Origin: Vibrio viridaestus
GTDB taxonomy: Bacteria; Pseudomonadota; Gammaproteobacteria; Enterobacterales; Vibrionaceae
DNA length: 64,000 nt
NCBI RefSeq assembly: GCF_003856525.1
Contig: NZ_RJVQ01000001.1
Span: forward strand, 372,001-436,000
Direction of reading: 5' to 3'
Made by a program: the position numbers and the translations under genes. The notes beneath the pieces were generated by a model, which did no database searches, was not told the origin of the DNA, and saw only the letters and a program-made list of their open reading frames with translations. Below are positions 25,119-34,825 of this stretch, piece by piece. The stretch's first letter is position 1; every line of letters starts with the position of its first letter.

Positions 25119-27980
25119 ATGACTTCATTGCTGCAAAGCCTCGATACGAATAACGAGTTTATTCGTCGCCATAATGGTTTAAGTTCATCAGACAGAGATT
25201 CAATGCTCAATGTATTGAACGTGACTAGTCTGGATGAATTAATCGAGCAAACAATCCCACAATCCATTCGATTACCATCTCCAATCAAACTGGAAGCGTC
25301 ACTCAGCGAGGCGAATGCATTAGCTAAGCTAAAAGAGTACGCAAAACAAAATATCATCAACAAGAGCTACATCGGGCAAGGTTACTACAATACCCTGACG
25401 CCGAACGTTGTACTGCGTAATGTCTTGGAAAATCCAGGTTGGTACACAGCTTATACGCCTTACCAACCAGAAATATCTCAGGGACGTCTTGAGTCATTAC
25501 TGAACTTTCAGCAAATGATCATTGATCTTACTGGGCTAGAAATTTCAAACGCATCACTGTTAGATGAAGCAACTGCCGCAGCAGAAGCCATGGCGCTTAG
25601 CCAGAGAGCAAGCAAAAGCAAAAGTAACCTTTATTTCATCTCGGATGATATTCATCCGCAAACTATCGACGTCGTTCGCACTCGAGCAGACTTCTTCGGC
25701 TTTGATATTGTTGTCGCACCGATTGAAGAACTGGAAAATTACGAAGTCTTTGGCGCATTGCTTCAATATCCAGGCACTTCAGGTGAAGTACGCGATTTAA
25801 CAAACATTATTGCGGCCGCTCAGGATAAAAAAGCAATCGTTACCGTCGCTACTGATTTATTGGCTTCGGTTATATTAAAGCCCGTCGGTGAAATGGGCGC
25901 AGACGTTGCAATCGGCTCAGCACAACGCTTTGGTGTTCCACTTGGATTCGGTGGTCCTCATGCTGCGTTCATGGCAACCAAAGATAAACTAAAACGCAGT
26001 ATGCCAGGTCGTGTCATTGGTGTTTCTATCGACGCTAAAGGTAACCAGGCTCTGCGTATGGCAATGCAAACGCGTGAACAACATATTCGTCGTGAAAAAG
26101 CGACATCCAACATATGTACAGCTCAGGCACTACTTGCCAATATGGCGGTTTTCTATGCGATTTATCATGGCCCGAACGGTCTGAAAAAGATAGCTCGCCG
26201 CGTTCATCACTACACCGCTATTCTGGCAAAAGCATTGATTAAAAATGGTTTCGATCTGGGTCATTCCTACTTTTTCGACACCATAAAAATTACGACTGGC
26301 AATAATACGGACAAGTTGTACGAGCAAGCACTGGCTGCTGGTATGAATTTACGCCATTTCGGCGATGCACTGGGCGTGAGTCTCGATGAAACCACATCGT
26401 TAGAAGATATCTCTGCTCTTCTCGCCGTATTTGGCATTAAAGAAGACCTTGTTACCCTTTCAGAAGATATCTCAGGTAACGAGTTGGCCGCCATCCCACA
26501 AGATTGTCAGCGTCAGTCGGAGTTTCTAACTCACCCTGTGTTTAGCGCGTATCACAGCGAAACACAGATGATGCGTTACTTGAAGAAACTGGAAAATAAA
26601 GATTTTTCACTGACCCATGGCATGATTCCACTGGGCAGCTGCACTATGAAACTCAACGCAGCGTCAGAAATGCTTCCAGTCACTTGGCCAGAATTTGGAC
26701 AAATGCACCCATTTTCGCCTAAAGCACAAACCAAAGGGTATCAGTTGCTTGCGGCTGAGCTTAAATCTCAATTGTGTGCGATTACCGGATACGATGAGTT
26801 TTCTCTGCAACCAAACTCTGGCGCTTCTGGTGAGTATGCAGGTCTTTTAGCTATTCAGCGCTACCACAAAAGTCGTGGCGAAGGACATCGTAATATCTGC
26901 CTGATACCAAGTTCGGCACACGGTACAAACCCTGCGAGTGCATCTATGGTGTCTCTAAAAGTCGTAGTAGTAAACTGTGACAAGAAAGGAAACATCGATA
27001 TTGAACATTTGGCTTCATTAATCGAAAAACACCAAGAGAACCTGTCGAGCATTATGATCACTTACCCTTCGACGCACGGCGTATACGAAGAGCAAGTTCA
27101 AACAGTGTGTGAAATGGTTCATGCTGCGGGAGGTCAGGTGTATCTTGATGGCGCGAACATGAACGCACAGGTTGGTCTGACAAACCCGGGCTTCATTGGT
27201 TCTGATGTGTCTCACCTTAACCTGCACAAAACCTTCTGTATTCCACATGGCGGTGGTGGTCCTGGTATGGGTCCAATTGGTGTTAAATCTCACCTAGCCC
27301 CATTCTTACCGGGTCACGTTGAATCAGGTGAACATGGCAATGCTCACGCTGTTTCTGCAGCCGACTGGGGTAGTGCTTCTATCCTGCCTATTTCATGGGC
27401 TTATATTTCAATGATGGGGTCTGAAGGCTTAGCTCAAGCGACTCAGACTGCGATACTCAATGCTAATTACATTACGCATCGTCTAAGTGACCACTACCCT
27501 GTTCTTTACAAAGGAACTAATGGTCGCGTCGCACACGAATGTATCATTGATATTCGCCCGCTCAAGGACGAAGTGGGTATATCTGAAGAAGATATTGCTA
27601 AGCGCTTGATGGACTATGGTTTCCACGCGCCAACCATGTCATTCCCGGTGGCCGGAACGCTAATGATCGAACCGACCGAGTCAGAAGATAAGCAGGAAAT
27701 TGATCGTTTCTGTGATGCGATGATTGCTATTCGTGCTGAAATTGAGAAAGTGAAATCAGGTGAATGGACACTAGAAGATAACCCTCTGGTCAATGCTCCA
27801 CACACTCAAGTGGATCTAATGACTGAGGATTGGACTCACAGCTATTCAAGAGAGTTAGCGTGTTTTCCATCAGAACATTCGCGTCAATCGAAGTACTGGC
27901 CAACTGTGAACAGAGTCGATAATGTCTACGGCGACCGCAACCTAATTTGCACCTGCCCTAGTATTGAGAACTATCGATAA
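25119..27980 (+). CDS. gcvP: Glycine dehydrogenase (decarboxylating), P protein
   Basis: GcvP is the PLP enzyme that decarboxylates glycine and loads the aminomethyl group onto lipoyl-GcvH. The 953-residue single-chain form fuses the N- and C-terminal halves that are separate in some bacteria. The N-terminal RHNG and YIGQGYYNT regions, the mid-protein GSCTMKLN, and the PLP lysine in [17 protein letters not shown] (Lys near 703) are intact. It lies in an operon with gcvH and is followed by a strong terminator at 28061-28088. The L protein (lipoamide dehydrogenase) is not in this window, as is usual. Confidence 0.97.
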   Translation: MTSLLQSLDTNNEFIRRHNGLSSSDRDSMLNVLNVTSLDELIEQTIPQSIRLPSPIKLEASLSEANALAKLKEYAKQNIINKSYIGQGYYNTLTPNVVLRNVLENPGWYTAYTPYQPEISQGRLESLLNFQQMIIDLTGLEISNASLLDEATAAAEAMALSQRASKSKSNLYFISDDIHPQTIDVVRTRADFFGFDIVVAPIEELENYEVFGALLQYPGTSGEVRDLTNIIAAAQDKKAIVTVATDLLASVILKPVGEMGADVAIGSAQRFGVPLGFGGPHAAFMATKDKLKRSMPGRVIGVSIDAKGNQALRMAMQTREQHIRREKATSNICTAQALLANMAVFYAIYHGPNGLKKIARRVHHYTAILAKALIKNGFDLGHSYFFDTIKITTGNNTDKLYEQALAAGMNLRHFGDALGVSLDETTSLEDISALLAVFGIKEDLVTLSEDISGNELAAIPQDCQRQSEFLTHPVFSAYHSETQMMRYLKKLENKDFSLTHGMIPLGSCTMKLNAASEMLPVTWPEFGQMHPFSPKAQTKGYQLLAAELKSQLCAITGYDEFSLQPNSGASGEYAGLLAIQRYHKSRGEGHRNICLIPSSAHGTNPASASMVSLKVVVVNCDKKGNIDIEHLASLIEKHQENLSSIMITYPSTHGVYEEQVQTVCEMVHAAGGQVYLDGANMNAQVGLTNPGFIGSDVSHLNLHKTFCIPHGGGGPGMGPIGVKSHLAPFLPGHVESGEHGNAHAVSAADWGSASILPISWAYISMMGSEGLAQATQTAILNANYITHRLSDHYPVLYKGTNGRVAHECIIDIRPLKDEVGISEEDIAKRLMDYGFHAPTMSFPVAGTLMIEPTESEDKQEIDRFCDAMIAIRAEIEKVKSGEWTLEDNPLVNAPHTQVDLMTEDWTHSYSRELACFPSEHSRQSKYWPTVNRVDNVYGDRNLICTCPSIENYR

Positions 27981-28417
27981 GGTATCCAGTAAGTGATGAC
28001 CATTAATAAAGTTTGTGACTATTTTAATGAAGTTTGTGACTGACTGAGGCATCAATAGTGAAGGCGAACCAAGAGGTTCGCCTTTTTGTTATCACGACCC
28101 AGCACCGCTATTTATGGCTAAGAAATGGACAAAATCTTCTTAGTGTTTCTATTTAATTTAGCAATTATTGAATCACTTCAGGTATTTAAAAATCGCTTAA
28201 TTAACTGTCTAGTTTTGGTGGTACAGATCAGTAGTGAAGGGATATATTCAATAAAAATGGGAATTAATGAGTGAGTTCAATCCAGGTTCAACCAAGCAAC
28301 AATGTCGACAACCTATTTTTTACTCACCAATTTTATCATTGAGATTTATTCGATAGCATTTTACTCGAAAACGCGCATAATCGTGCCGTTAAATAACCCT
28401 CGAAGAAGAAGTGATCT
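27981..28417. other. Intergenic region after gcvP with a tandem 21-bp repeat
   Basis: No gene is visible in this ~440-bp gap. AAGTTTGTGACT occurs at 28009-28020 and again at 28030-28041, a 21-bp period, just before the gcvP terminator. The rest is AT-rich and must contain the promoter of the small Cys-motif gene at 28418. I found no tRNA or riboswitch. Confidence 0.4.
28061..28088 (+). terminator. Terminator of gcvHP
   Basis: AAGGCGAACC and GGTTCGCCTT form a perfect 10-bp stem with an AAGA tetraloop, followed by TTTTTG. Confidence 0.9.
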
Positions 28418-28798
28418 ATGACCAATTTTCAATACTACTTTCATCAACTTCCATGTTTTAACTGTCAAAAGACCAAAGTTAGCACCGACCTTGGTTGGTT
28501 AACGACTGCGATGAAAGATGATGTAGTGGCCCAGGCAGCAGCAATTATAGAAAAAGGCGACATTGAACCTGAAATTTCAGTGAACGTGACTTGCACAAAA
28601 GACGAAGCTCGCGAGTATTTATTGCTAAACTACTACGGCTACTCAGAAGAAGAATTAGTCGATCAAGTTGAAGCCGAAGATGAGCAAGAAGTCGCGGACG
28701 AAATTGCCGAGCTACTGGCTGAAGGTAATGATACTGCGGTTTTTGAACATGAAATTGCTCTGCAAAGCTGCACTGATTGCGGCATTGATGAAGAATAA
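28418..28798 (+). CDS. Acidic conserved hypothetical protein with two CxxC motifs
   Basis: I do not recognise a named family. The 126-residue soluble protein has CFNC near residue 13 and CTDC near residue 119, which could form a split zinc ribbon or a redox pair. Between them lies a strongly acidic helix-rich stretch (YSEEELVDQVEAEDEQEVADEIAELL region). No signal peptide is seen. The ATG at 28418 follows GAAGAAG at normal spacing, and a terminator-like hairpin follows at 28830. The gene stands alone between gcvP and a universal stress protein. It is probably real given length, codon use and flanking signals; metal binding is inference. Confidence 0.65.
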   Translation: MTNFQYYFHQLPCFNCQKTKVSTDLGWLTTAMKDDVVAQAAAIIEKGDIEPEISVNVTCTKDEAREYLLLNYYGYSEEELVDQVEAEDEQEVADEIAELLAEGNDTAVFEHEIALQSCTDCGIDEE

Positions 28799-28829
28799 AA
28801 CAAAGCGTATCGTTACGTAACCACGATAG

Positions 28830-28865
28830 AAGGCGTTCACAACTCAGCAGTTGCTAGCGCCTTTT
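28830..28865 (+). terminator. Terminator after the CxxC protein gene
   Basis: AAGGCG pairs with CGCCTT, enclosing a second stem CAACT/AGTTG, and is followed by a short T-run. Confidence 0.6.
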
Positions 28866-28970
28866 GACCCACCCGATCCACATCACCAAACCCAACCAGT
28901 AAAATTGGCATACATTGCTTGGCTGCTAGACTAATGATAGGCACATGAAAATCTCAACAGGAGAAACGTA

Positions 28971-29360
28971 ATGAGCTATCAACATATATTGGTTGCCGTC
29001 GATTTATCGGATTCGAGTCGTACTTTAATCGAGAAAGCAATCGGTCAAGCAAAGCCAAATAATAGCGAATTGTCCTTAGTCTACGTCGATATAGACCATG
29101 TCGTTGAAGAACCCAGAGAAGAACAAAGGCTAAAACACCAATTACAAACGTTAGCTGATGAATGTGGGTATCCAGTTCAGGATACAGACGTTGTAATCGG
29201 GGATCTGCACATGAAGTTAGCGGGAATGGTGAAATCATCCGATATTGACTTGGTTATTTGCGGTCATCACCACAAATTTATGAGTAGAATGCTGACAGCC
29301 GCTCCCAAGCTTGTAAACAGTGTTGAAGCGGATCTATTAGTCGTCTATCTCGAACACTAG
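28971..29360 (+). CDS. Universal stress protein, UspA family (short)
   Basis: The 129-residue protein begins YQHILVAVDLSDSSRTLIEKA, the first strand and helix of the UspA fold. It ends with ICGHHHKFMSRMLTAAPKLVNSVEADLLVVYL, the usual C-terminal helix and strand. It is about 15 residues shorter than E. coli UspA. The ATP-binding G-x2-G-x9-G(S/T) motif is not intact, as in UspA itself, so it probably does not bind ATP. It is monocistronic, with an AGGAG upstream of the ATG, and converges with the cupin gene. The family protects cells under stress and growth arrest; the specific role is unknown. Confidence 0.88.
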   Translation: MSYQHILVAVDLSDSSRTLIEKAIGQAKPNNSELSLVYVDIDHVVEEPREEQRLKHQLQTLADECGYPVQDTDVVIGDLHMKLAGMVKSSDIDLVICGHHHKFMSRMLTAAPKLVNSVEADLLVVYLEH

Positions 29361-29414
29361 CATGAGCTGTTACTGTTATAGGTATAGACTACTCGCAGCC
29401 ACTGCAAATCTAAA

Positions 29415-29900
29415 CTAGTAAGGGGTTCCATCCTTATGAGTCAAACGCCACCCTCCGTTGGTGTCCATCTTCAGCGCAAGATCGTCATCCGGATACTCGA
29501 CCGAATCGTGCGGTGTTCTATCTCCGACTTCAATATAAGTCACGGTTTGATCAGTCTGATTAATAAGTTGATGCCCTATTCCGGTGTTTGCCGCAAAGCC
29601 GAAACATTCTCCCGCTGTCATTGGGATCTTCTCTTCGCCATAAATAAGCGTAGGGTTGCCAGACACAATATAGATAAACTCATCTTGTTTTGAATGGTGG
29701 TGTTTGAGTGCAGAGCAGGAATTAGGCTCTAGATTTGAGAGGTTAACGCCAAAGTTGTTCAGGCCAAAAAATTCACCCAACTTTCTCTTTTTACGGCCTT
29801 GCACCACAGACGCAAATGGTTCTGGATAGAAAGCTTTACCTTCATATTGTGGAACTAGGTCAGCTCGGATAGGCGATTTATGTTTCGATTCTTCGGTCAT
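29415..29900 (-). CDS. Cupin-domain protein
   Basis: This 161-residue soluble protein is a single-domain cupin. Motif 1 is LKHHHSKQDEFIYIVSG near residues 64-80 (metal-binding His/His/Glu) and motif 2 is ECFGFAANTGIGHQLIN near 97-113, with the last His ligand. Such cupins are seen annotated as mannose-6-phosphate isomerase-like or unknown enzymes. It is not fused to a DNA-binding domain. It is transcribed alone, convergent with the uspA-like gene and about 90 bp downstream of a LysE exporter on the same strand. The substrate cannot be told. Confidence 0.8.
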   Translation of the reverse strand: MTEESKHKSPIRADLVPQYEGKAFYPEPFASVVQGRKKRKLGEFFGLNNFGVNLSNLEPNSCSALKHHHSKQDEFIYIVSGNPTLIYGEEKIPMTAGECFGFAANTGIGHQLINQTDQTVTYIEVGDRTPHDSVEYPDDDLALKMDTNGGWRLTHKDGTPY

Positions 29901-29987
29901 AATACAGCCTCCTTAGAATGTTTATAAGCTAACGACTTGTTGTTGAAGAGAGTTTATTTAATGTGCTTGTCGGCTTGCTTATCCATC

Positions 29988-30602
29988 TTACCCTCTGTGA
30001 CTTGCAAAGAGAGAAAAACCAAACAGAATGAAAATACTGCCAACCACTTTGTTCAACTTTTGCATAATGGAGCGTCGAGAGAGAGCTTGTTTAAAACGAC
30101 TCGATAACACCGCATAGCTCAGGAGAGCAGAAAAAGATGACAATGCGAATGTCAGTGTTAAGACTAGAAACTGTGGTAGTACAGGGTCACTTGTATCGAT
30201 GAACTGTGGAAATAAAGCAGTATAAAAGGCAATAGCCTTTGGATTAGTGGCACCGACTACATATGCTTCAATAAATAATTGCCTTTTACTTCGCTCCATA
30301 AGTCGATGTGATTCAAAAGAAGCCGTGTTACTTGTTATCCAGGCTTTTACGCCCAGGTAAATCAAGTACGAGCCTCCAATCACTTTTACGGTGAAAAATA
30401 GGTACTCTGATGTCATGATCACAACACTTAACCCAGCAGCAGACAAACTTGCCATCGTTATCATTGCGCAAGCATTACCCAATATGCCGGCGAATGCCTT
30501 TCTCAATCCATAGCTGGTCGCGTTTTTAATCACTAAAAATACTGCCGGACCGGGAACAAACGTAGTCACTAAGCAGATAAATAGAAACATGAAATAGTCC
30601 AT
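29988..30602 (-). CDS. LysE/RhtB family amino-acid exporter
   Basis: The 204-residue inner-membrane protein has about six helices and family signatures: FVPGPAVFLVIKNATSYG near residue 16, GSYLIYLGVKAW near 78 and TNPKAIAFYTALFPQF near 120. Members export amino acids or derivatives such as homoserine, threonine, lysine or leucine; the substrate here is unknown. It starts 33 bp after the end of a truncated second LysE-like reading frame, implying a tandem pair of which one has decayed. Confidence 0.88.
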   Translation of the reverse strand: MDYFMFLFICLVTTFVPGPAVFLVIKNATSYGLRKAFAGILGNACAMITMASLSAAGLSVVIMTSEYLFFTVKVIGGSYLIYLGVKAWITSNTASFESHRLMERSKRQLFIEAYVVGATNPKAIAFYTALFPQFIDTSDPVLPQFLVLTLTFALSSFSALLSYAVLSSRFKQALSRRSIMQKLNKVVGSIFILFGFSLFASHRG

Positions 30603-30635
30603 TATTTACATTCCTTCCTTTTTTTTAATTCTAAC

Positions 30636-30911
30636 TTAAGGCTTAGAGCTGAGAAGGACACCACCGCCCATCGTAATAAAAAGTCCTCCAGAAACCTTTG
30701 CCAATCTCTTTTGCACATTGGAAATATTTAACTTTTTACCAAGGTGACAAACTAGGACTGCATAGCCGATGTGAATGACCGTCACAATCAGGCATATAGT
30801 CAAATATATTGTGGCGAATTGCTCTAAGTGAGAGTGTTGTGTTGTATGTCCAAAAATTGTGGCAAGAAGGCCGAAAGAAAAATCAACGTCAGTACTGAAA
30901 CTCTCACGCAA
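30636..30911 (-). pseudogene. C-terminal remnant of a second LysE/RhtB exporter
   Basis: The ~85 readable residues correspond only to the C-terminal part of a LysE-family exporter. They hold one membrane segment (TIYLTICLIVTVIHIGYAVLV region) and the typical end RLAKVSGGLFITMGGGVLL. The N-terminal half with the PGP motif is absent. The frame opens with a weak TTG overlapping the end of another remnant, so I call it a decayed gene. The intact paralogue lies immediately downstream. Confidence 0.65.
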
Positions 30912-31030
30912 TAAACCGATGCATCATTCCATGACCAAACACCGTTATATCATTCTTTTCTTGAGCAGGCACCATGAGTCGTTCGGTAATAGCACGAATT
31001 CGTCTTAGAGCTCGACTCAAAAAATAACAT
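30904..31030 (-). pseudogene. Remnant of a histidine-phosphatase (PGAM-like) gene
   Basis: On the minus strand this short stretch reads SRALRRIRAITERL, then PAQEKNDITVFGHGMMHRFIA and a TGA. That matches the last strand and helix of histidine phosphatases, where the second catalytic His sits in a VxGHG motif. No upstream body or start codon is present, and the frame stops abruptly at the junction with the LysE remnant. The fragment is about 40 residues and too short for function. Confidence 0.4.
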
Positions 31031-31084
31031 CTGGTTACATTGCAACATTATTTATATCATCATAAAAAACAGAGGAAATGAAAT

Positions 31085-31483
31085 ATGCAGTTATACAAAG
31101 CGAGCTGCCTGTGTGGAAAGATTACCTTTTCGGTAGGTGGCTTTAGTTTATCCGCTCCTCATTGTCATTGTTCTATGTGTAGGAAGTTCCACGGTGCCGC
31201 ATTTGGGACCTTAGTTGAAGTGAAATCACTGAACTGGATATCGGGAAAAGAATCTCTAGCCGAATACCAGGCGCCAAACGGCACAATAAGAACATTCTGT
31301 TCCCATTGTGGGTCTAGTATCGGTTTTCGCGGGAAAGGAATATCGCAAGAGAATATGGAGGTTGCCATTGCCTTATTTGATGACAACATTCCTGTCAAAC
31401 CAAGCGGTCACATTTATACCCATTACAAAGCCAATTGGTATGATATAAACGATGATCTACCGCGATATGATGAAGGGAAATAG
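31085..31483 (+). CDS. GFA (glutathione-dependent formaldehyde-activating)/CENP-V family protein
   Basis: This 132-residue protein has the zinc-binding pattern of the Gfa/CENP-V fold. CLCGKITF near residue 8, CHCSMCRKFHG near 28-38, and FCSHCGSSI near 76-84 supply seven Cys ligands for one or two zincs. The founding member was proposed to speed formation of S-hydroxymethylglutathione, but most members, this one included, have no proven activity. Start and GAGGAAAT spacing are good. It is monocistronic, with the remnant genes on its 5' side and an EAL protein downstream. Confidence 0.88.
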   Translation: MQLYKASCLCGKITFSVGGFSLSAPHCHCSMCRKFHGAAFGTLVEVKSLNWISGKESLAEYQAPNGTIRTFCSHCGSSIGFRGKGISQENMEVAIALFDDNIPVKPSGHIYTHYKANWYDINDDLPRYDEGK

Positions 31484-31644
31484 CCTGAATTTGTAATACT
31501 AATAGGACGATAATGTTAAGTTAATTCTCACTATTGAGAACAACAACATCCTTATTAAGGTTATGGGATAATGATACTTATCTCAATAAATAATCCATGT
31601 TAGGATTCCATCGTCAAAAATTACGCTAATTCAGGGTCGAACCT

Positions 31645-33669
31645 ATGATACGGAAAACCATCCCACTGCTCTCTTTCTACAGCGGGGTGATTGTATTCGC
31701 GTTATTTATCTCTCTTTGTACTCTCATTTTCATCAGCTCTGATGCAAACTACAAATCACTCTCACTTATTAACATGCCCGAGAGCCGAGTTGCCATTGCT
31801 GGAAAGCCAACAGACAAGAAAACTCTGAATCAAACTGACACCAGTGTTAATTTACGATGTGATGCGACTTCGCTAAATGACTTAACGATGTGTGGAGTTG
31901 TATTTTACCTTCCACAAAATGAGCAACAACGTTATCCCTCATTTGACGACTATGATTCTCTCACCGCCAGTATCTCTGCTTCATCAACATCAGCCTACTA
32001 CTCTGGTAAAGTCACCATATTTATCAAAACGGTTTATGACGAAAATAACCCATCGCGTGATATGGCAAACACTAAGTATCAAGCGGTCCGGTTTATACCT
32101 CATAAAGAGTCTACATTTGATCTACAAGATTTTAATGTTGAGAATTGGTGGCTAAATCAGTTCGATGTGCCCTATCAAGATTCACACCGCGATTTATCTG
32201 ATGTAATGAGCGTTGAAGTCTATATCAGTGATATTCCTCTTCAATATGCTGGGCAATATCAGCTCAAAATTAATACTCTGAAATTGGATGGTTGTTTCAT
32301 TCACTTCAGTCAATTTTATGAATGGATGTCAATTGCCTGGCCGCTACTCATCATCGCGATCCTTTTACATTACTTCGTTCACACTCGCGTTATTCTAAAA
32401 AAATCGCGGTTGCGTTTATACACCGATAAAGAGACTGGCTTTTTTACTGCAGAAAAACTAATCAGAGATTATACATCGTTATCTAAAAATAACCTTCAGG
32501 CTCACTGCGTCAAAGTGATTAACTATAAAAGCCTTTGTGAGAAAATGGGAAGAAAGCTCACGACTCAGTTACTTGTATCAAACTGGCAACGTTGTACGAT
32601 AGAAATGAAATCCAATACTCTTCCCATATACCGTGTTAGTGAAGATGAGTTCATTGTCATTAAACAGGGTGAGCCACTGAAGGAAAGTAGCTATCAGATC
32701 GTACTAGACACATGTGCTTTGGGCACCACGATCAATGACGAGGGCCAATTTTCACTCGATGTACTGATAGGTGTTGTCCCTGCGGATCACATGCCAGTCT
32801 CAGCCCAAGAATTAATCGAAAAATGCCATTTAGTCACGAGTTATGCAGAGAGCCAACAGCAAAAGTTAATGTATTACAGCGACGACGTTTTAAAAATACA
32901 TAAGGAAGAGCTATTTATCCTATCTTGCATTAAGTCTTCACTAAAAAATCAAGAGTTCTATCTTCAGTTCATGCCAATATATAACGCAGATGAAGAAGAA
33001 GTCACTGGCGTTGAAGTCATTATCCGTAGCCATTCAGAGAAACTGAAAGACATTGACCCGGAAAACTATATTCAGGTCGCAGAGAAGTATGGCGTAATCA
33101 AACAGATTGATTTGTGGGTCGTTGAAGAAACGTTTAAAACCATCAGTCGCCTGTGTTGCACGGAAAAACCATGTTGTCGATTTTCCATTAATATCTCGTC
33201 GCGTGAAATGCTCGATAACTCATTTATCGTTGAATTTAAAAAGCTCATTGATGCTTATAAAATCAACCCCAAATATATCTGTATAGAGATTACAGAAACG
33301 TTTTTTGTTGATTACAACGCTTATGAAATTAGAAATCTTGAGGAATTGAGACAGCTCGGCTGCTCTGTCTCACTTGATGATTTCGGTACTGGTTTCACTT
33401 CTTTCCCCTCCCTACTGAAATTACCGGTCAACGAGATTAAGATCGATAAAAGTTACGTAGCGAAACTTGGCAACCCTAAATACGATATTTTAATTCGTTC
33501 GTTTATCGAAATCGCTCAAACTTACGATTATCAGGTCGTTGCTGAAGGTGTTGAGAACAAATGCCAACTGGATACACTGATTGAAATGGGATGTAATCAT
33601 TTCCAAGGCTTCTATATCAGTCGCCCAACAGATATAGAAAAAGTTCAGAACATTGGTTGTTGTCTCTAA
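31645..33669 (+). CDS. Membrane EAL-domain protein with variant EVI motif
   Basis: The 674-residue protein has a membrane helix at about 11-31, a periplasmic sensor region of ~195 residues and a second helix near 228-246. A degenerate GGDEF-fold domain and a C-terminal EAL domain follow. The signature reads EVI instead of EAL (near 456) but keeps the metal-binding Glu and downstream Arg. The other catalytic segments are present: INISSRE, IEITET, DDFGTG near 578, IKIDKSY, AEGVEN and FQGFYISRP. It may be an active c-di-GMP phosphodiesterase or a binding receptor. It is monocistronic and converges closely with the RpiR gene (10 bp gap). Confidence 0.87.
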   Translation: MIRKTIPLLSFYSGVIVFALFISLCTLIFISSDANYKSLSLINMPESRVAIAGKPTDKKTLNQTDTSVNLRCDATSLNDLTMCGVVFYLPQNEQQRYPSFDDYDSLTASISASSTSAYYSGKVTIFIKTVYDENNPSRDMANTKYQAVRFIPHKESTFDLQDFNVENWWLNQFDVPYQDSHRDLSDVMSVEVYISDIPLQYAGQYQLKINTLKLDGCFIHFSQFYEWMSIAWPLLIIAILLHYFVHTRVILKKSRLRLYTDKETGFFTAEKLIRDYTSLSKNNLQAHCVKVINYKSLCEKMGRKLTTQLLVSNWQRCTIEMKSNTLPIYRVSEDEFIVIKQGEPLKESSYQIVLDTCALGTTINDEGQFSLDVLIGVVPADHMPVSAQELIEKCHLVTSYAESQQQKLMYYSDDVLKIHKEELFILSCIKSSLKNQEFYLQFMPIYNADEEEVTGVEVIIRSHSEKLKDIDPENYIQVAEKYGVIKQIDLWVVEETFKTISRLCCTEKPCCRFSINISSREMLDNSFIVEFKKLIDAYKINPKYICIEITETFFVDYNAYEIRNLEELRQLGCSVSLDDFGTGFTSFPSLLKLPVNEIKIDKSYVAKLGNPKYDILIRSFIEIAQTYDYQVVAEGVENKCQLDTLIEMGCNHFQGFYISRPTDIEKVQNIGCCL

Positions 33670-33679
33670 TTGCCCAAAA

Positions 33680-34549
33680 CTAAAATAAACTGAGCCTCTT
33701 CGCCATAGTATGCCAACGCTTGATGCGTTCTTCACTATCCGGGTTTTTATTCGCCACACAATGCACCAGCATATTGGTGGCCATGACAATTCCCCACGTC
33801 GACTCCAGAAAAAGTCCCGATTTCGATTTTGAATAAAAGACATGAGGCGTCACTTCAACGGCCCAATGACAGAACTCATCGGTAATAATCACGACCTGTA
33901 TTCCTTTGCGCACAGCTTCCTCACATAGCCGTCGACATTCTGAAGCATAAGGTACTATATCCAGAACGATCAGCACGTCGTAATCCTGACGACGATAAGA
34001 CTTAGTCTCGAGCCATTCGGCTAACATTCCGTCATGTGGCGATAGATACTGTACGCAGTCTCTCGCCAATGACAATCTCCGAGCAACATCTTCCGCAGTA
34101 CCGCGAATTGACTGAAAGCCAGTAACATAAACTCGTTTGGCCGCATCAATACATCCCACCATAGCTTCCCAGCCACCACTTTCGAACTGCTCATATAATC
34201 GCATCATTGCCTGAAGTTCGTTTTTAAAATTTTCTTTATAAAACGCATTTACGGGTAGTCGTTCAGTGTTTACCCCATCAGCGTGCAGAAGTTCCTTTTT
34301 TAGCGCTTCTTTCAGTGCCGAGATCCCCTGATAACCGGCTCTCTTTAGAAAACGACTGACTGTAATTTGGCTTACTGCTGCTTTTTCAGCGATTGACGCG
34401 CCCGTTTCGAAACTAATTTGGTCTAGGTTGAGCAAGATAAACTGAGCAACTCTGGCTTCCGATACTGAGACATTTGGAATCAACTCTTTTAATTTTTGTG
34501 CGGTTGATGCTGCGACGTATTCTGGTTGAGACGAAAATGTATGTTCCAT
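33680..34549 (-). CDS. RpiR/MurR-family regulator (HTH + SIS)
   Basis: The 289-residue protein has an N-terminal HTH_6 domain (about 20-95: QITVSRFLKRAGYQGISALKEAL). A C-terminal SIS phosphosugar-binding-like domain follows (about 125-265: VYVTGFQSIRGTAEDVARRL, VLIVLDIVPYASECRRLCEEA). RpiR regulators sense sugar phosphates or other small anionic or amine metabolites. It is divergent from the polyamine-type ABC transporter/S58 peptidase operon, so it most likely controls that operon (inference). The 250-bp intergenic region holds the inverted repeat TAACAT-TT-ATGTTA, a candidate operator. Confidence 0.88.
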   Translation of the reverse strand: MEHTFSSQPEYVAASTAQKLKELIPNVSVSEARVAQFILLNLDQISFETGASIAEKAAVSQITVSRFLKRAGYQGISALKEALKKELLHADGVNTERLPVNAFYKENFKNELQAMMRLYEQFESGGWEAMVGCIDAAKRVYVTGFQSIRGTAEDVARRLSLARDCVQYLSPHDGMLAEWLETKSYRRQDYDVLIVLDIVPYASECRRLCEEAVRKGIQVVIITDEFCHWAVEVTPHVFYSKSKSGLFLESTWGIVMATNMLVHCVANKNPDSEERIKRWHTMAKRLSLF

Positions 34550-34683
34550 ATACCCTTCTCTATTGATAGTTCGCTTTATTCTGGTGCGTTGACACCCTTT
34601 AATTAGCCAAAAGAGTGCACAAAATCAGCAAATGCCATAACCACCTAAGCAAAAATATATTTAAAGCACTGATTTTATTAAAC

Positions 34684-34697
34684 TAACATTTATGTTA
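34684..34697. promoter_or_regulatory. Inverted repeat in the rpiR/ABC divergent promoter
   Basis: TAACATTTATGTTA has 6-bp arms around TT and lies about 130 nt upstream of the binding-protein gene, with a further TAACAT at 34704. It is a candidate binding site for the RpiR regulator; no consensus is known to me for comparison. Confidence 0.3.
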
Positions 34698-34825
34698 TCA
34701 ATCTAACATATATTGATATTGAAATAATCATGCCGAAAATTACAATTAATCGAAGGTGAAATTTTCAACAAAAACCGAAATTTCACTGACTCATTTAACG
34801 ATTGTCACAGGGAAAGGTATCGAAT

